This document shows, one piece after another, positions 56,184 through 64,000 of a stretch of 64,000 nucleotides of DNA. The stretch is from Phaeobacter sp. J2-8 (GTDB lineage Bacteria; Pseudomonadota; Alphaproteobacteria; Rhodobacterales; Rhodobacteraceae): positions 62,001 to 126,000 of the forward strand of contig NZ_JALIEC010000009.1 of the NCBI RefSeq assembly GCF_022867865.1, given 5' to 3'. Every line of letters begins with the position of its first letter. Positions within the stretch are counted from its first letter, which is position 1. The notes beneath the pieces were generated by a model that was not told the DNA's origin, did no database searches, and saw only the letters and a list, made by a program, of their open reading frames with translations. The translations under genes and the position numbers were made by a program.

Positions 56184-57150
56184 GTGTCATTCTCCGGGCG
56201 CGAGGGTCAAGCGCAAGCACCGCAATATCGGCCAGCAGGTTGCCGGCAATGACCGCAAAGGCCGCCAGAAAGGTGATGGCCTGAACGGTCGGGACTTCGC
56301 GTTGGGAAATGGCGCGGATCAGTTCAAGCCCGATGCCGGGAAACTTGAAGACCGCTTCGATCACGACCACGCCCGACACGATCCCGGCCACGAATTGTGC
56401 GGTGCCGTTCAGCATGGGAACCAGCGCCACCGGCAGCGCATGGACCAGAACCAAGCGCCATTCCGGCACGCCGGACAGGCGGGCACGCTCGATAAATTCG
56501 CTTCGCAGGGTTTCCTGCATCCCGGCGCGCAGCAACCGGAATTGATATGCCACGCCGGACACGATCAGCGCCATCACCGGCAAGACCGAGACCGACAGGA
56601 TTTGCCAGGCCGGGGCGGTTTCCGGGATCAACAAAATTGCAGGCGCCAGGCCAAGCTGAAGCGCAAATACGATGATGAATATATTGGCAACAACGAAATC
56701 GGGCATCGAGTAGGAAAACAATGTGACGCCGGAAATGATGCCGTCGCGCCGTCCTCCGGGTTTCAACGCCGCCACGGCCCCCAATGCGATGGCAACCAGC
56801 GGGGTGACAATCACGGCAATCGACGCCATGAGCAGCGAATTGATGATCGGATGCCAGATATAGCCGATCACGGGTTCGCGGGTCAGGATCGTCGTGCCGA
56901 AATCAAAAGTCACCAGATTGACAAACATTTCCCCGAACCGGACCAGCGGCGGGCGATCCAGCCCAAGCTCTGCGCGCATTCGGTCGAAATCTTCGTCGGT
57001 ATAATAGATGCGTTCATCCTGGGGGATTGTGGCCTCCAGCGCATCACCGGGCAGGACTTCGGTTCCAATGAACACGATGCCCGCAACCAAAAGCAAAATG
57101 ACGCCGGACAGTGCCAAACGGCGCAAGACCATCGAAAAAATCGGGTTCAT
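56173..57150 (-). CDS. Oligopeptide-type ABC transporter permease (DppB/OppB)
   Basis: The 325-residue protein has the DppB layout: first helix ALSGVILLLVAGIVFIGTEV, PGDALEATIPQDE in the first loop, TFDFGTTILTREPVIGYI and an EAA-like loop RSEFIERARLSGVPEWRLV. It is separated from its binding-protein gene by 60 bases that contain a hairpin. Confidence 0.92.
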   Translation of the reverse strand: MNPIFSMVLRRLALSGVILLLVAGIVFIGTEVLPGDALEATIPQDERIYYTDEDFDRMRAELGLDRPPLVRFGEMFVNLVTFDFGTTILTREPVIGYIWHPIINSLLMASIAVIVTPLVAIALGAVAALKPGGRRDGIISGVTLFSYSMPDFVVANIFIIVFALQLGLAPAILLIPETAPAWQILSVSVLPVMALIVSGVAYQFRLLRAGMQETLRSEFIERARLSGVPEWRLVLVHALPVALVPMLNGTAQFVAGIVSGVVVIEAVFKFPGIGLELIRAISQREVPTVQAITFLAAFAVIAGNLLADIAVLALDPRARRMTHDK

Positions 57151-57170
57151 CAGCCAAACTCACCTTTTGG

Positions 57171-57204
57171 TGCCCCCGCCACGGATCAAACCGCGGCGGG
57201 GGCA
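57171..57204 (-). promoter_or_regulatory. Hairpin between binding-protein and permease genes
   Basis: TGCCCCCGCC (57171-57180) pairs perfectly with GGCGGGGGCA (57195-57204). No T run follows on the minus strand. It is the sixth such structure directly after a binding-protein gene in this window. Confidence 0.65.
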
Positions 57205-57210
57205 ATGTCG

Positions 57211-58807
57211 TTAAGAAGATTTGCTGTCGATCCAGATGTATTCAAAGCGGCTGGACCAGTTCTGGCTGTGGCTGCGCGCGTTCATCACATTGGGGGCATG
57301 GGCCACCATGTTGCGGCGACCACCCAGCATGATGCCCGGCACTTCTTCCTGAAGGATCCGCTGGGCGTCCTGGTACATCTTCAACCGTTCCTGTTCATCC
57401 TGAACACCAACCGCTGTATTGACCAGACGGGAATATTCGTCGGCCCCCGGGCCGGTCCAATCGGTGTTTTCCTCGCGGGTGTAATCCGCGCGGCTGAGGT
57501 TGATGAACGGGTTGCGCGGGCCGACGAGATTGCGGTGCGGACGGCCATAAGGCGCGTTCACGGCGTCGACATAGGGGCTGAAACCGTCACAGGGGCGTTC
57601 TTCGAAAACGATCTCGATGCCGACTTCGGCCAGGCTTTCCGCCACGATGGGATAGATCCGCGGCTCTTCCGGGAAGTTCGGGCAAAAGGCGATGGCGGGC
57701 AATTTCACGCCGTCGCTGTAACCGGCCTCTGCCAGCAGCGCGCGGGCCTGTGCCACATCGCGTTCGACCGGGCGGGCCACAAATTCTGCGTTGACCCCGG
57801 ACATGTGAGAAGTCATTGCCGGTCCAGCCGCTGGCATCGCCATAGACGATTTCGTTGATCTTGGTGCGGTCAATCGCCAGCGACATCGCTTTGCGGACGT
57901 TTTGATCGTTCCATGGGAAATCAAGGTTTTTCGGCAGGTTGAGATAGAACTGGTCACCGGCTGCGGAGCGGTGAATTTGCGCGCCGGCATCTTCGAACTG
58001 TTCGATCTGGCCGGGGTCGATGTTCCAGACTGCATTCAACTGGCCCGCACGAAAGCCATTGATTGCCGCATTGGCATGGGTGATCACGCCCTGCAATTCG
58101 TCCAGAAACGGACCTTGCTCGCCCCAGTAGTTTTCGTTGCGCACGGCGCGGAACTGGCGGGCATTGTCGATTTCAACCAGTTTGAACGGCCCGGTGCCGA
58201 TCCCGTCATACCCAATCTGATCGACGTCGGCATTGGCCTTCATGATGACGGCGCGATATTCGGCCAGCGCATAAGGGAATTCGGCGTTGGGTTGCACAAG
58301 ATGGAACCGTACGGCGTATTTGCCCAGCTTTTCGGTCTTGGCCACATTGGCGCGCAGCAATCCAACACCACCGCCCATATGCAGGTTCATCGAGGCAACA
58401 ACGTCATCTGCCGTCATCTCGGTGCCATCATGGAACATGACACCTTCGCGCAGGGTCGCGTCCCAGGTATCCATCTTGTCATTGGCCACCAGCGACGCGG
58501 CAAGTTCCAGCTGGACGTTGAAAACTTCGTCGACCCAGGTCAGCGCGTTCCAGACCGAACGGGTCAGCAGATCAAGCCAGTAATAGGGATGCGTGCCGCG
58601 GTTGGACTGGCCAAGCGCCCAGTTGGGATAGGTCTGGCCATAGACAAGCTTGCCACCGGTTTGCGGCGTTTGATTTGCCAGAATTTTGCTGATGGCGTCA
58701 GGCGTGTCAGCAAAAGCCTTGGATGGATCGAGCAAGTGCGACAGGCCAATGACCGTGGCCCCGGCAGAAACCTGGGCAAGAAAGCGGCGGCGGGATACCG
58801 AATGCAT
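57211..58807 (-). pseudogene. Family-5 solute-binding protein with Tat signal, frameshifted
   Basis: The ATG at 58807 has GGAG seven bases upstream and encodes a twin-arginine signal, SVSRRRFLAQVSAGA, with a likely cleavage near SKAFAD. SBP family-5 features follow (RTHPYYWLDLLTRSVW-like, LREGVMFHDGTEMTADDVV, GIGTGPFKLVEID). Around 57809-57812 one extra base breaks the frame; skipping it gives GWTGND then SHMSGVNAEF, and the rest is intact to IWIDSKSS at 57211. The whole has about 531 residues. It is the first gene of the minus-strand operon and diverges from the UTRA regulator. Confidence 0.87.
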
Positions 58808-58910
58808 TTTGAAACTCCATGTTCGAATGCGGGAATACTGCCGCCTGAGTGCAGCCCGCTTATGAAGCTTCGGTAACAACGAAACTGTTGCGCCACCGCT
58901 TTCACAAAAG

Positions 58911-58942
58911 CTTCGCGCACAGTCCGCTACTGTGTGGCGAAG
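58911..58942. promoter_or_regulatory. Large inverted repeat, putative UTRA-GntR operator
   Basis: CTTCGCGCACAGT (58911-58923) is mirrored by ACTGTGTGGCGAAG (58929-58942) with one mismatch/insertion. It lies between the divergent binding-protein and GntR genes. A related half-site, ACTGTGCGGGAAG, occurs at 59728-59740 before the PHP gene. Confidence 0.55.
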
Positions 58943-58981
58943 TGATTTCAGGCGCGCAAATCAACCTGACAGAGGCATCAA

Positions 58982-59683
58982 ATGCAGGCCGATGTAGACT
59001 GGAAAGAGCTGGCCGCAACATTACGCGACGCCATTACATCCGGCGATCTGGCGCCGGGGGCGGCCCTGCCGTCACTTTCTGATCTGGCGGTGAAACACGG
59101 TGTCACCCGCCATACGGCGCGCAAGGCGATCAGCCATCTTCGCGACACGGGCCATGTTCTCAGCTGGCAGGGCCGTGGCAGTTTCGTGGCCGAGACATCC
59201 GTGTCTTATTACATCGGCTCTCGTACCCGGTTCAGAATCAACCTGAACCGCGCGGGCCGCGACAGCGGGACACAATTGCTTGATACTGGCCGCGTGCGCG
59301 CGCCCGACTTTGTGGTCAAAGGATTGCGGCTGCGCAGCGGGGCGACGGCCCTGCGGGCGACGCTGCTCAGGGAAATCGAAGACCGGCCTGCGATGTTTGC
59401 CCGCCATTATTACGACCCGGCGCGGTTCGAGGGCATTCTGGATCTGCTGTTGGCGGGCCATGGCGTGACCGAGGCGCTGGCGGCCTATGGGATCAAGGAT
59501 TTCACCCGCAGCGAAACAATCATTTCGACCCGGTTGCCCCGCCCCACCGAGGCGATCGAACTGGACATCGCAGCGACCCAGCCGGTTTTGGTCACGCGCG
59601 GCATCAATGTCGACAAGCAAGGCCATGAAATAGAAGTGTCCGAGGCCGTCAGCCGCGGCGACAAGGTATTGTTGGTGGTGTGA
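58982..59683 (+). CDS. GntR-family regulator with UTRA domain (HutC/PhnF type)
   Basis: The 233-residue protein has a winged helix domain (WKELAATLRDAITSGDLAPG, then LAVKHGVTRHTARKAISHL and WQGRGSFVAE) and a UTRA sensor domain starting YYIGSRTRFRINLNRAG, which resembles PhnF. UTRA proteins sense sugars, amino acids or phosphorus compounds. It is divergent from the Opp-type transporter and 150 bases before the PHP gene; related palindromic sites lie before both. It probably controls the two operons. Confidence 0.92.
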   Translation: MQADVDWKELAATLRDAITSGDLAPGAALPSLSDLAVKHGVTRHTARKAISHLRDTGHVLSWQGRGSFVAETSVSYYIGSRTRFRINLNRAGRDSGTQLLDTGRVRAPDFVVKGLRLRSGATALRATLLREIEDRPAMFARHYYDPARFEGILDLLLAGHGVTEALAAYGIKDFTRSETIISTRLPRPTEAIELDIAATQPVLVTRGINVDKQGHEIEVSEAVSRGDKVLLVV

Positions 59684-59724
59684 CGCTGTGCGGTTCCCCC
59701 AATCGCGCCCAGCTCACACAATCG

Positions 59725-59740
59725 CGCACTGTGCGGGAAG
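59725..59740. promoter_or_regulatory. Palindrome before the PHP gene
   Basis: CGCACTGTGCG (59725-59735) is a perfect palindrome around one T, and ACTGTGCGGGAAG overlaps it, matching half of the repeat at 58911-58942. A TTGACA follows at 59746-59751 as a possible -35 box, without a convincing -10. Confidence 0.45.
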
Positions 59741-59833
59741 TTTTTTTGACAATCCCGCTTTTGCGCCCGGCTGTCATATCCCTGCCATTGCTCATGACCT
59801 AAGCGAAATCCGTCACAGAGCAGGAGCAGGTTT

Positions 59834-60724
59834 ATGCTGGACAGTTTTCAGGCCGCCGGTCGATTTTTCAAAGGCAACATTCACGGGCATTCCAATCGGT
59901 CCGACGGTGCGTTGGACCCAGAGGAAGTCTGCCGCAGATACCGCGCTGCGGGGTATGATTTCATTGCGTTGACCGATCACTTCCTGCCTGCCTTTGATTT
60001 TCCGATCACCGAAACAGAGGCCTTTCGCACGTCTGATTTCACCACGATTCTGGGGGCAGAAATTCATGCCCCTGTCACCCGGGCAGGCGAAATCTGGCAT
60101 ATTCTGGCGGTTGGCCTGCCTGCGGATTTTGAACAAACCGCGCCCGACGAAACCGGGCCAGAGCTTGCCCGCCGTGCGGCCAAGGCCGGGGCCTTTGTCG
60201 CTATCGCCCATCCGCAATGGTATCAACTGACGGTGCAGGACGGGCTTGATCTTGATGTGGCGCATGCAATCGAGATGTATAACCATACAAGCCTTGTGAA
60301 TGCGGACCGGGGCGACGGAACAGAGCTATGCGATGCATTGCTGTCCGCCGGAAAACGACTGGGCTGCATTGCGGTCGACGACAGCCATTGGAAGGTCGAT
60401 GATGCCTTTGGCGGTTGGGTGATGGTGAAATCCGAAGAAAACACACCAGATGCGTTGCTGGCCGCTTTGAAGGCCGGGCATTACTATGCCAGCCAAGGGC
60501 CAGAGATCCTGGATGTCACCCGCGAAGGTGATGAAATCATTGTACAATGTTCGGGTGCCAAATCGGTCATGCTGTTGGGGCAGGCAGCGCGCAGCGCCGC
60601 CGTACATGGCACGGATTTGACCCAGACGCGGCTGCCATTGGAAAGGTTCAAAGACAGCTGGTCCCGGCTTGTCGTGGTCGATCATGCCGGGCGGCGGGCC
60701 TGGTCCAACCCTCTTTGGCTCTAG
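59834..60724 (+). CDS. PHP-domain metallohydrolase (CehA/McbA-like)
   Basis: The 296-residue protein has the PHP metal motifs: NIHGHSNRSDG near residue 15, IALTDHFLP, GAEIHAPV, VAIAHPQWYQL and the C-terminal CIAVDDSHW. PHP proteins use a metal cluster to cleave phosphoesters; CehA/McbA-type members also hydrolyse carbamate or other esters. GGAGCAGG precedes the ATG. It follows a PhnF-like regulator and stands near an Opp-type transporter, so a phosphodiester or similar ester may be the imported substrate. No signal peptide. Confidence 0.85.
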   Translation: MLDSFQAAGRFFKGNIHGHSNRSDGALDPEEVCRRYRAAGYDFIALTDHFLPAFDFPITETEAFRTSDFTTILGAEIHAPVTRAGEIWHILAVGLPADFEQTAPDETGPELARRAAKAGAFVAIAHPQWYQLTVQDGLDLDVAHAIEMYNHTSLVNADRGDGTELCDALLSAGKRLGCIAVDDSHWKVDDAFGGWVMVKSEENTPDALLAALKAGHYYASQGPEILDVTREGDEIIVQCSGAKSVMLLGQAARSAAVHGTDLTQTRLPLERFKDSWSRLVVVDHAGRRAWSNPLWL

Positions 60725-60833
60725 GCTGAGGGGGGCGGGCCGTCCACTGATGGCGTGCGGCCCTGCCTTTGCCTGAGGGTCCGGCATCGGCCCGCGGTCT
60801 GCATCGCAATCCATGCCTGTTTGGAATTCTTTC

Positions 60834-61030
60834 GGACAACAGGGTGCCTCGCCTTGGGGGCATCCGGTTGTCAAAACGCCCAATCTGGATGCTCTGGCGC
60901 GCGGGGCACGGTGTTTTCCAACGCCTATTGCACCAGCCCGATCTGCATGCCGTCGCGCGCGGCTTTTGCCACCGGGCAATATCCGCATCAGACCGGCTAT
61001 TATTGCAATGCGACGCCCCGGAAATATTGC
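60834..61030 (+). pseudogene. Sulfatase remnant (5' fragment, frameshifted)
   Basis: Two frames together reproduce the N-terminal part of a sulfatase: HPVVKTPNLDALARG (60871 on) and then, after a missing G near 60910, GTVFSNAYCTSPI followed by the formylglycine motif C-M-P-S-R and AAFATGQYPHQTGYY. The start codon, the metal-binding Asp motif and everything after about residue 95 are missing. It most resembles the sulfatase at 52168. The rest of the gap 60725-61163 has no recognisable gene. Confidence 0.8.
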
Positions 61031-61163
61031 CTGCGTCAAAGACCGTCAGAAAGAGTTTCAGCGCCTTTATGTCCATGTATTCCGCCCCGGAATGTTTTTT
61101 GCCATCATCCGCCTGAATAGGAATGGCAGTGGTGTCCAGAAACCGGGGGCAGGGGCCAAGGCG

Positions 61164-62153
61164 CTAGGTCGTGCCGCGCTGCAGGATTTCAAATGCCACC
61201 TGGCGCGACTGTCCGCCGCCTTCGGTTTGCAGGCGTTGAACAATCTCTTCGGCCGCGAGCTTGCCGATTTCATATCGCGGAACCCGCACGGTACTGAGCG
61301 GCGGATTGACCCGCGCCGAAATATCAGAGTCGTGCAGCCCCATAAGCGCCAGATCATCGGGATAGCGCAGCCCAAGTGTCGCACCATGCAGATGCGCGCC
61401 GACCGCTAGCGTATCGCCATTGAAAAAGATTGCATCCGGGCGGCGATCCGATTGCCACAATTGAACCAGCGCCTCGGCCCCGCCCGCCAGCGTTGGCGCG
61501 ACCCAAAGGGTGCGCGCGGCGGCGCCCAACCCCGCGGTCTCCATCGCGTTGACATAGCCGTTCTGACGTTCCTGCGCCCTGCCGCGCGCCTCTGGCGACA
61601 CAAAGGCAATATCGCGATAGCCGCGAGAAATCAGGTATTTGGTGGCCTGAAAGCTTAGATCGCTGTTGGAAAATCCGACATAAAGATCCAGCGGCTCCTC
61701 TGGCACATCCCAGATTTCGACCACGGCAATGCCGGTATTCTTCAACAGCTTGCGTGCGGCGGGGCTGTGGGCCTTGCCGGTCAGCACCAGCGCGTCGATC
61801 TGACGGCCGACAAAGGCGCGCATCAGCTCTTCTTCGCGGCCGGTATCGTAATGCGAAATGCCCATCAGCATTTCCAACCCGCTTTGCGACAACCTGTCTG
61901 ACAGACCCTGCACCGTGGCGGAAAAGATCGAATCTTCCAGCGTCGGCACGATCAAACCCACAACCCCCGACCGCGAGGTGACAAGACTGCGCGCAATCGC
62001 ATTCACCACATAGCCGACATCGGCGGCGGCGGTCAGAACCTTTTCGCGGGTCTTGTCGCGCACACGGTGCGGTTCGTTCAGGGCACGCCAGGCGGTGATG
62101 AACGAAACCCCAGCGGCATCAGCAACTTCCTGAAGGCGGCGTTTTGGGGCCAT
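61164..62153 (-). CDS. LacI-family transcriptional regulator
   Basis: This 329-residue protein begins RRLQEVADAAGVSFITAWRAL, the LacI helix-turn-helix (closest to the GntR-gluconate branch), has the hinge AIARSLVTSRS and the sensor domain VVGLIVPTLEDSIFS to LMGLHDSDISARVNPPLSTV. It diverges from the enolase-superfamily gene; three copies of a TGNNAAACGATNANCA motif in the gap are its probable operators. Confidence 0.92.
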   Translation of the reverse strand: MAPKRRLQEVADAAGVSFITAWRALNEPHRVRDKTREKVLTAAADVGYVVNAIARSLVTSRSGVVGLIVPTLEDSIFSATVQGLSDRLSQSGLEMLMGISHYDTGREEELMRAFVGRQIDALVLTGKAHSPAARKLLKNTGIAVVEIWDVPEEPLDLYVGFSNSDLSFQATKYLISRGYRDIAFVSPEARGRAQERQNGYVNAMETAGLGAAARTLWVAPTLAGGAEALVQLWQSDRRPDAIFFNGDTLAVGAHLHGATLGLRYPDDLALMGLHDSDISARVNPPLSTVRVPRYEIGKLAAEEIVQRLQTEGGGQSRQVAFEILQRGTT

Positions 62154-62331
62154 GTGCGTTCATCTTTCAAAAGACCCCGGCACCATACCGGCGGGGGTGG
62201 AGGAGTGCGATATCGCCAGTCAGAGCACAGTATATGCACACCTGACCGGCCCATCAAAACCCGACACATACAGCGATGTGCCTGAATTTCCGGGTCTTAG
62301 ATCAGGATGCAAGTTGGTCTTCAATCCCTAC

Positions 62332-62411
62332 TTGACAACTCGTTTGATAAACGATTATCAACGCAGCGTCAACGTTTTGCCAAACGATTATCATTTGCCA
62401 AACGATCACCA
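62332..62411 (+). promoter_or_regulatory. Promoter with three LacI-type operator repeats
   Basis: TTGACA at 62332-62337 is a good -35 box. TGATAAACGATTATCA (62345-62360) overlaps the expected -10 and has inverted arms TGATAA/TTATCA. TGCCAAACGATTATCA (62378-62393) and TGCCAAACGATCACCA (62396-62411) repeat it. All three keep AAACGAT. The rest of the gap 62154-62450 shows nothing else. Confidence 0.65.
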
Positions 62412-62450
62412 AAAGAGGCCGGCAAATCGGCGCGCGAAAGGGAATGCATT

Positions 62451-63583
62451 TTGGAAATCCACCAGATAGCCAAGGCCACGGTTGAAAATATCGTGGTCAG
62501 CAACAAGACGATTTGGCGCCATGTTGTGCTGGAAACCGACAGCGGCCTGACCGGCATTGGCGAGGCCAGTCTTGATGGCGCGTCGGCGGGTTTTGATGAT
62601 GCGCTGCTTGGGGCGGCGCGGGCCCTGTGCGGCCGGCGGGTGGATGACGCGATCTTGACGCCGCTGGCGGTTCTGCTGGATCACGGTCTGGAACAACGCA
62701 CCATTCATTCCGCATTGGATCAGGCGGTCTGTGATCTGTCGGCGAAAATCGCCGGGGTGACGGTTTCGGCATTTCTGGGCCATGTGGCGCGGGGGCGATC
62801 CCGCTTTATGCCAATATCAACCGCACCAGCGTCGACCGTCACCCTGACGCCATTGCAAAAAATGCCGCCCTTGCCGCCAAAGAGGGGTTTGTCGGGATCA
62901 AGCTGGCGGCCTTTGACGGGCTTTCCCCCGAACTCTGCGGCACACCCGCCGGAGAGGATCTGATTGCCGCCGGTCTGGCCCGGCTGCGCGCGATGGCGGC
63001 GGCGGCCCCGGGGGCCGAAATCATGGTGGATTGTCACTGGCGTTTTCAGACCGCGACGGCGCTGGATCTGATCCCCACATTGGCCGAAATCGGAGTGACC
63101 TGGTTTGAATGCCCACTGCCCGAAACCGCCGACCAAATTGAAAACCTGCGCAGCCTGCGTGCGGCGGCAAATGCCCAAGGGATGCGGCTGTGCGGGCTGG
63201 AAACCCATGGCGACTGGGATGATGTCGCGCCCTTTGTGACCGCCGGGGCCTATGACGTGATCATGCCCGATGTGAAACATGCCGGCGGCCTGCGCACAAT
63301 TGCCGAGATCGCCCGCCGCGCAGCCGCCCATGATGTGGCTGTGTCGCTGCATAATCCGTCGGGGCCAGTGGCCCACGCCGCCAGCCTGCAAACCGCGGCG
63401 GCCATTGGCGGGGCAGAGCGATTGGAACATCAATGGCACGAAAGTGACATGTTCTTTTCCATCACCAACCCCGCCCCGGTGATCCGAAACGGCCAAGCCA
63501 TTGCAAATGACCTTCCCGGTCTGGGCACGGCCCTGAAAACGGCGGTGAAGAAAGAAACACTTGTCGCGGATAGCTGCCAATGA
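62451..63583 (+). pseudogene. Enolase-superfamily enzyme (mandelate racemase/muconate lactonizing type), frameshifted
   Basis: The best start is a TTG at 62451 with AAAGGGA upstream. The first frame gives the capping domain (HVVLETDSGLTGIGEASLDG) up to FLGHVARG. In the GGGGG run 62791-62795 one base is missing; adding G gives AIPLYANINRT and the barrel follows with MVDCHWRF, WFECPLPE, GLETHGDWD, MPDVKHAGG and LHNPSGPVAH, which hold the metal ligands and the catalytic Asp-His pair. About 377 residues in all. It likely dehydrates or epimerises a sugar acid. Its stop overlaps the tctA start, so a carboxylate imported by that system is the probable substrate. Confidence 0.86.
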
Positions 63584-64000
63584 CACTTGATGCGTTTTAT
63601 CAGGGGCTGATGCTGGTCCTGCAATGGCCGGTTTTTGGATACCTCTTGCTGGGGGTTGGTCTGGGGATCTGGCTTGGCGCGGTGCCGGGGTTGGGCGGGC
63701 CGCTGGGCATCGTGTTGATCCTGCCATTCACCTACAACATGGAAATGATGTCGGCCTTTGCCATTCTGCTGGGCATTTTTGCGGTCACATCGACGTCGGA
63801 CACCATTGCATCGGTCATGTTGGGCATTCCCGGCACGGCGGCGTCCCAGGCGACGGTGCTAGATGGTCATCCGCTGGCAAAACAGGGCCAGGCGGCCCGT
63901 GCGCTTGGCGCGGCTTTTACCGTGTCGGCCTTTGGCGGTGTCTTTGGCGCGCTGATGCTGGCGGTATCACTGCCGATTGCCTTGCCCATCATCATGCGGT
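63580..64000 (+). CDS. tctA: Tripartite tricarboxylate transporter large membrane subunit, N-terminal part (runs off the end)
   Basis: About 140 residues are seen from the ATG at 63580, which overlaps the previous stop (ATGA). LGVGLGIWLGAVPGLGGPLG near residue 25 and the VMLGIPGTAASQATVLDGHPLAKQG segment match the first TctA repeat. It is the second Tct system of the window. Here TctA is coupled to an enolase-superfamily enzyme, whereas at 17957 it is coupled to a sulfatase. The 3' end lies beyond the window. Confidence 0.9.
   Translation, partial: MTLDAFYQGLMLVLQWPVFGYLLLGVGLGIWLGAVPGLGGPLGIVLILPFTYNMEMMSAFAILLGIFAVTSTSDTIASVMLGIPGTAASQATVLDGHPLAKQGQAARALGAAFTVSAFGGVFGALMLAVSLPIALPIIMR

Noticed and set aside
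1-64000. CRISPR arrays, tRNA or rRNA genes, IS elements, attachment sites
   Set aside because: No regular repeat-spacer pattern, cloverleaf-like gene, transposase or integrase was seen in reading both strands; small RNAs cannot be excluded by eye.

Overview
The window looks like a chromosomal accessory region of an alphaproteobacterium, most likely Rhodobacterales (roseobacter type). It is GC-rich, genes are tightly packed with many 4-base ATGA overlaps, and the families (CUT1 sugar ABC systems, TctCBA transporters, enolase-superfamily dehydratases, FCD-type GntR regulators) are typical of that group. I see no rRNA, tRNA, CRISPR, phage or IS genes.

The dominant theme is uptake and breakdown of sulfate-esterified sugars or sugar acids. 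There are seven sulfatase genes with the formylglycine motif C-x-P-x-R (one of them frameshifted), one intact sulfatase-fold gene that has lost its catalytic residues, and one sulfatase remnant. None has a signal peptide, so desulfation should occur in the cytoplasm after import. No formylglycine-generating enzyme is in the window; it must be elsewhere if these enzymes are active.

Layout. (A) 1-1893: end of a FAH-family hydratase and a frameshifted aldehyde dehydrogenase. (B) 1954-12542: GH127 arabinofuranosidase divergent from an operon of sugar ABC transporter, EamA transporter, sulfatase and galactonate-dehydratase-like enzyme, then a GntR regulator. (C) 12829-20943: sulfatase divergent from a 2-dehydro-3-deoxygalactonokinase, a GntR regulator, and a TctCBA-sulfatase operon; a shared 16-bp motif marks two control regions. 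(D) 20965-29284: GntR divergent from sulfatase, mutarotase, ABC transporter, SDR and ATPase. (E) 29390-41505: aldo/keto reductase, mannonate-dehydratase-like enzyme, sugar isomerase and ABC transporter, divergent from LacI, SDR, hydroxyacid dehydrogenase, ATPase and Gfo/Idh/MocA oxidoreductase. (F) 41547-53595: sulfatase, Opp-type ABC genes and LysR, divergent from a family-5 binding protein and three sulfatase-fold genes. (G) 53653-60724: second Opp-type ABC system with a fused double ATPase, divergent from a UTRA GntR regulator and a PHP metallohydrolase. (H) 60834-64000: sulfatase remnant, LacI regulator, and an enolase-superfamily enzyme coupled to a TctA that runs off the end.

Working model (inference): each module imports one sulfated compound, removes sulfate inside the cell, and oxidises, dehydrates and phosphorylates the freed sugar or sugar acid. 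Seven otherwise well-conserved genes carry single-base frameshifts (plus one in the sulfatase remnant); these may be sequencing errors or real decay and must be resolved before the modules are taken as functional.
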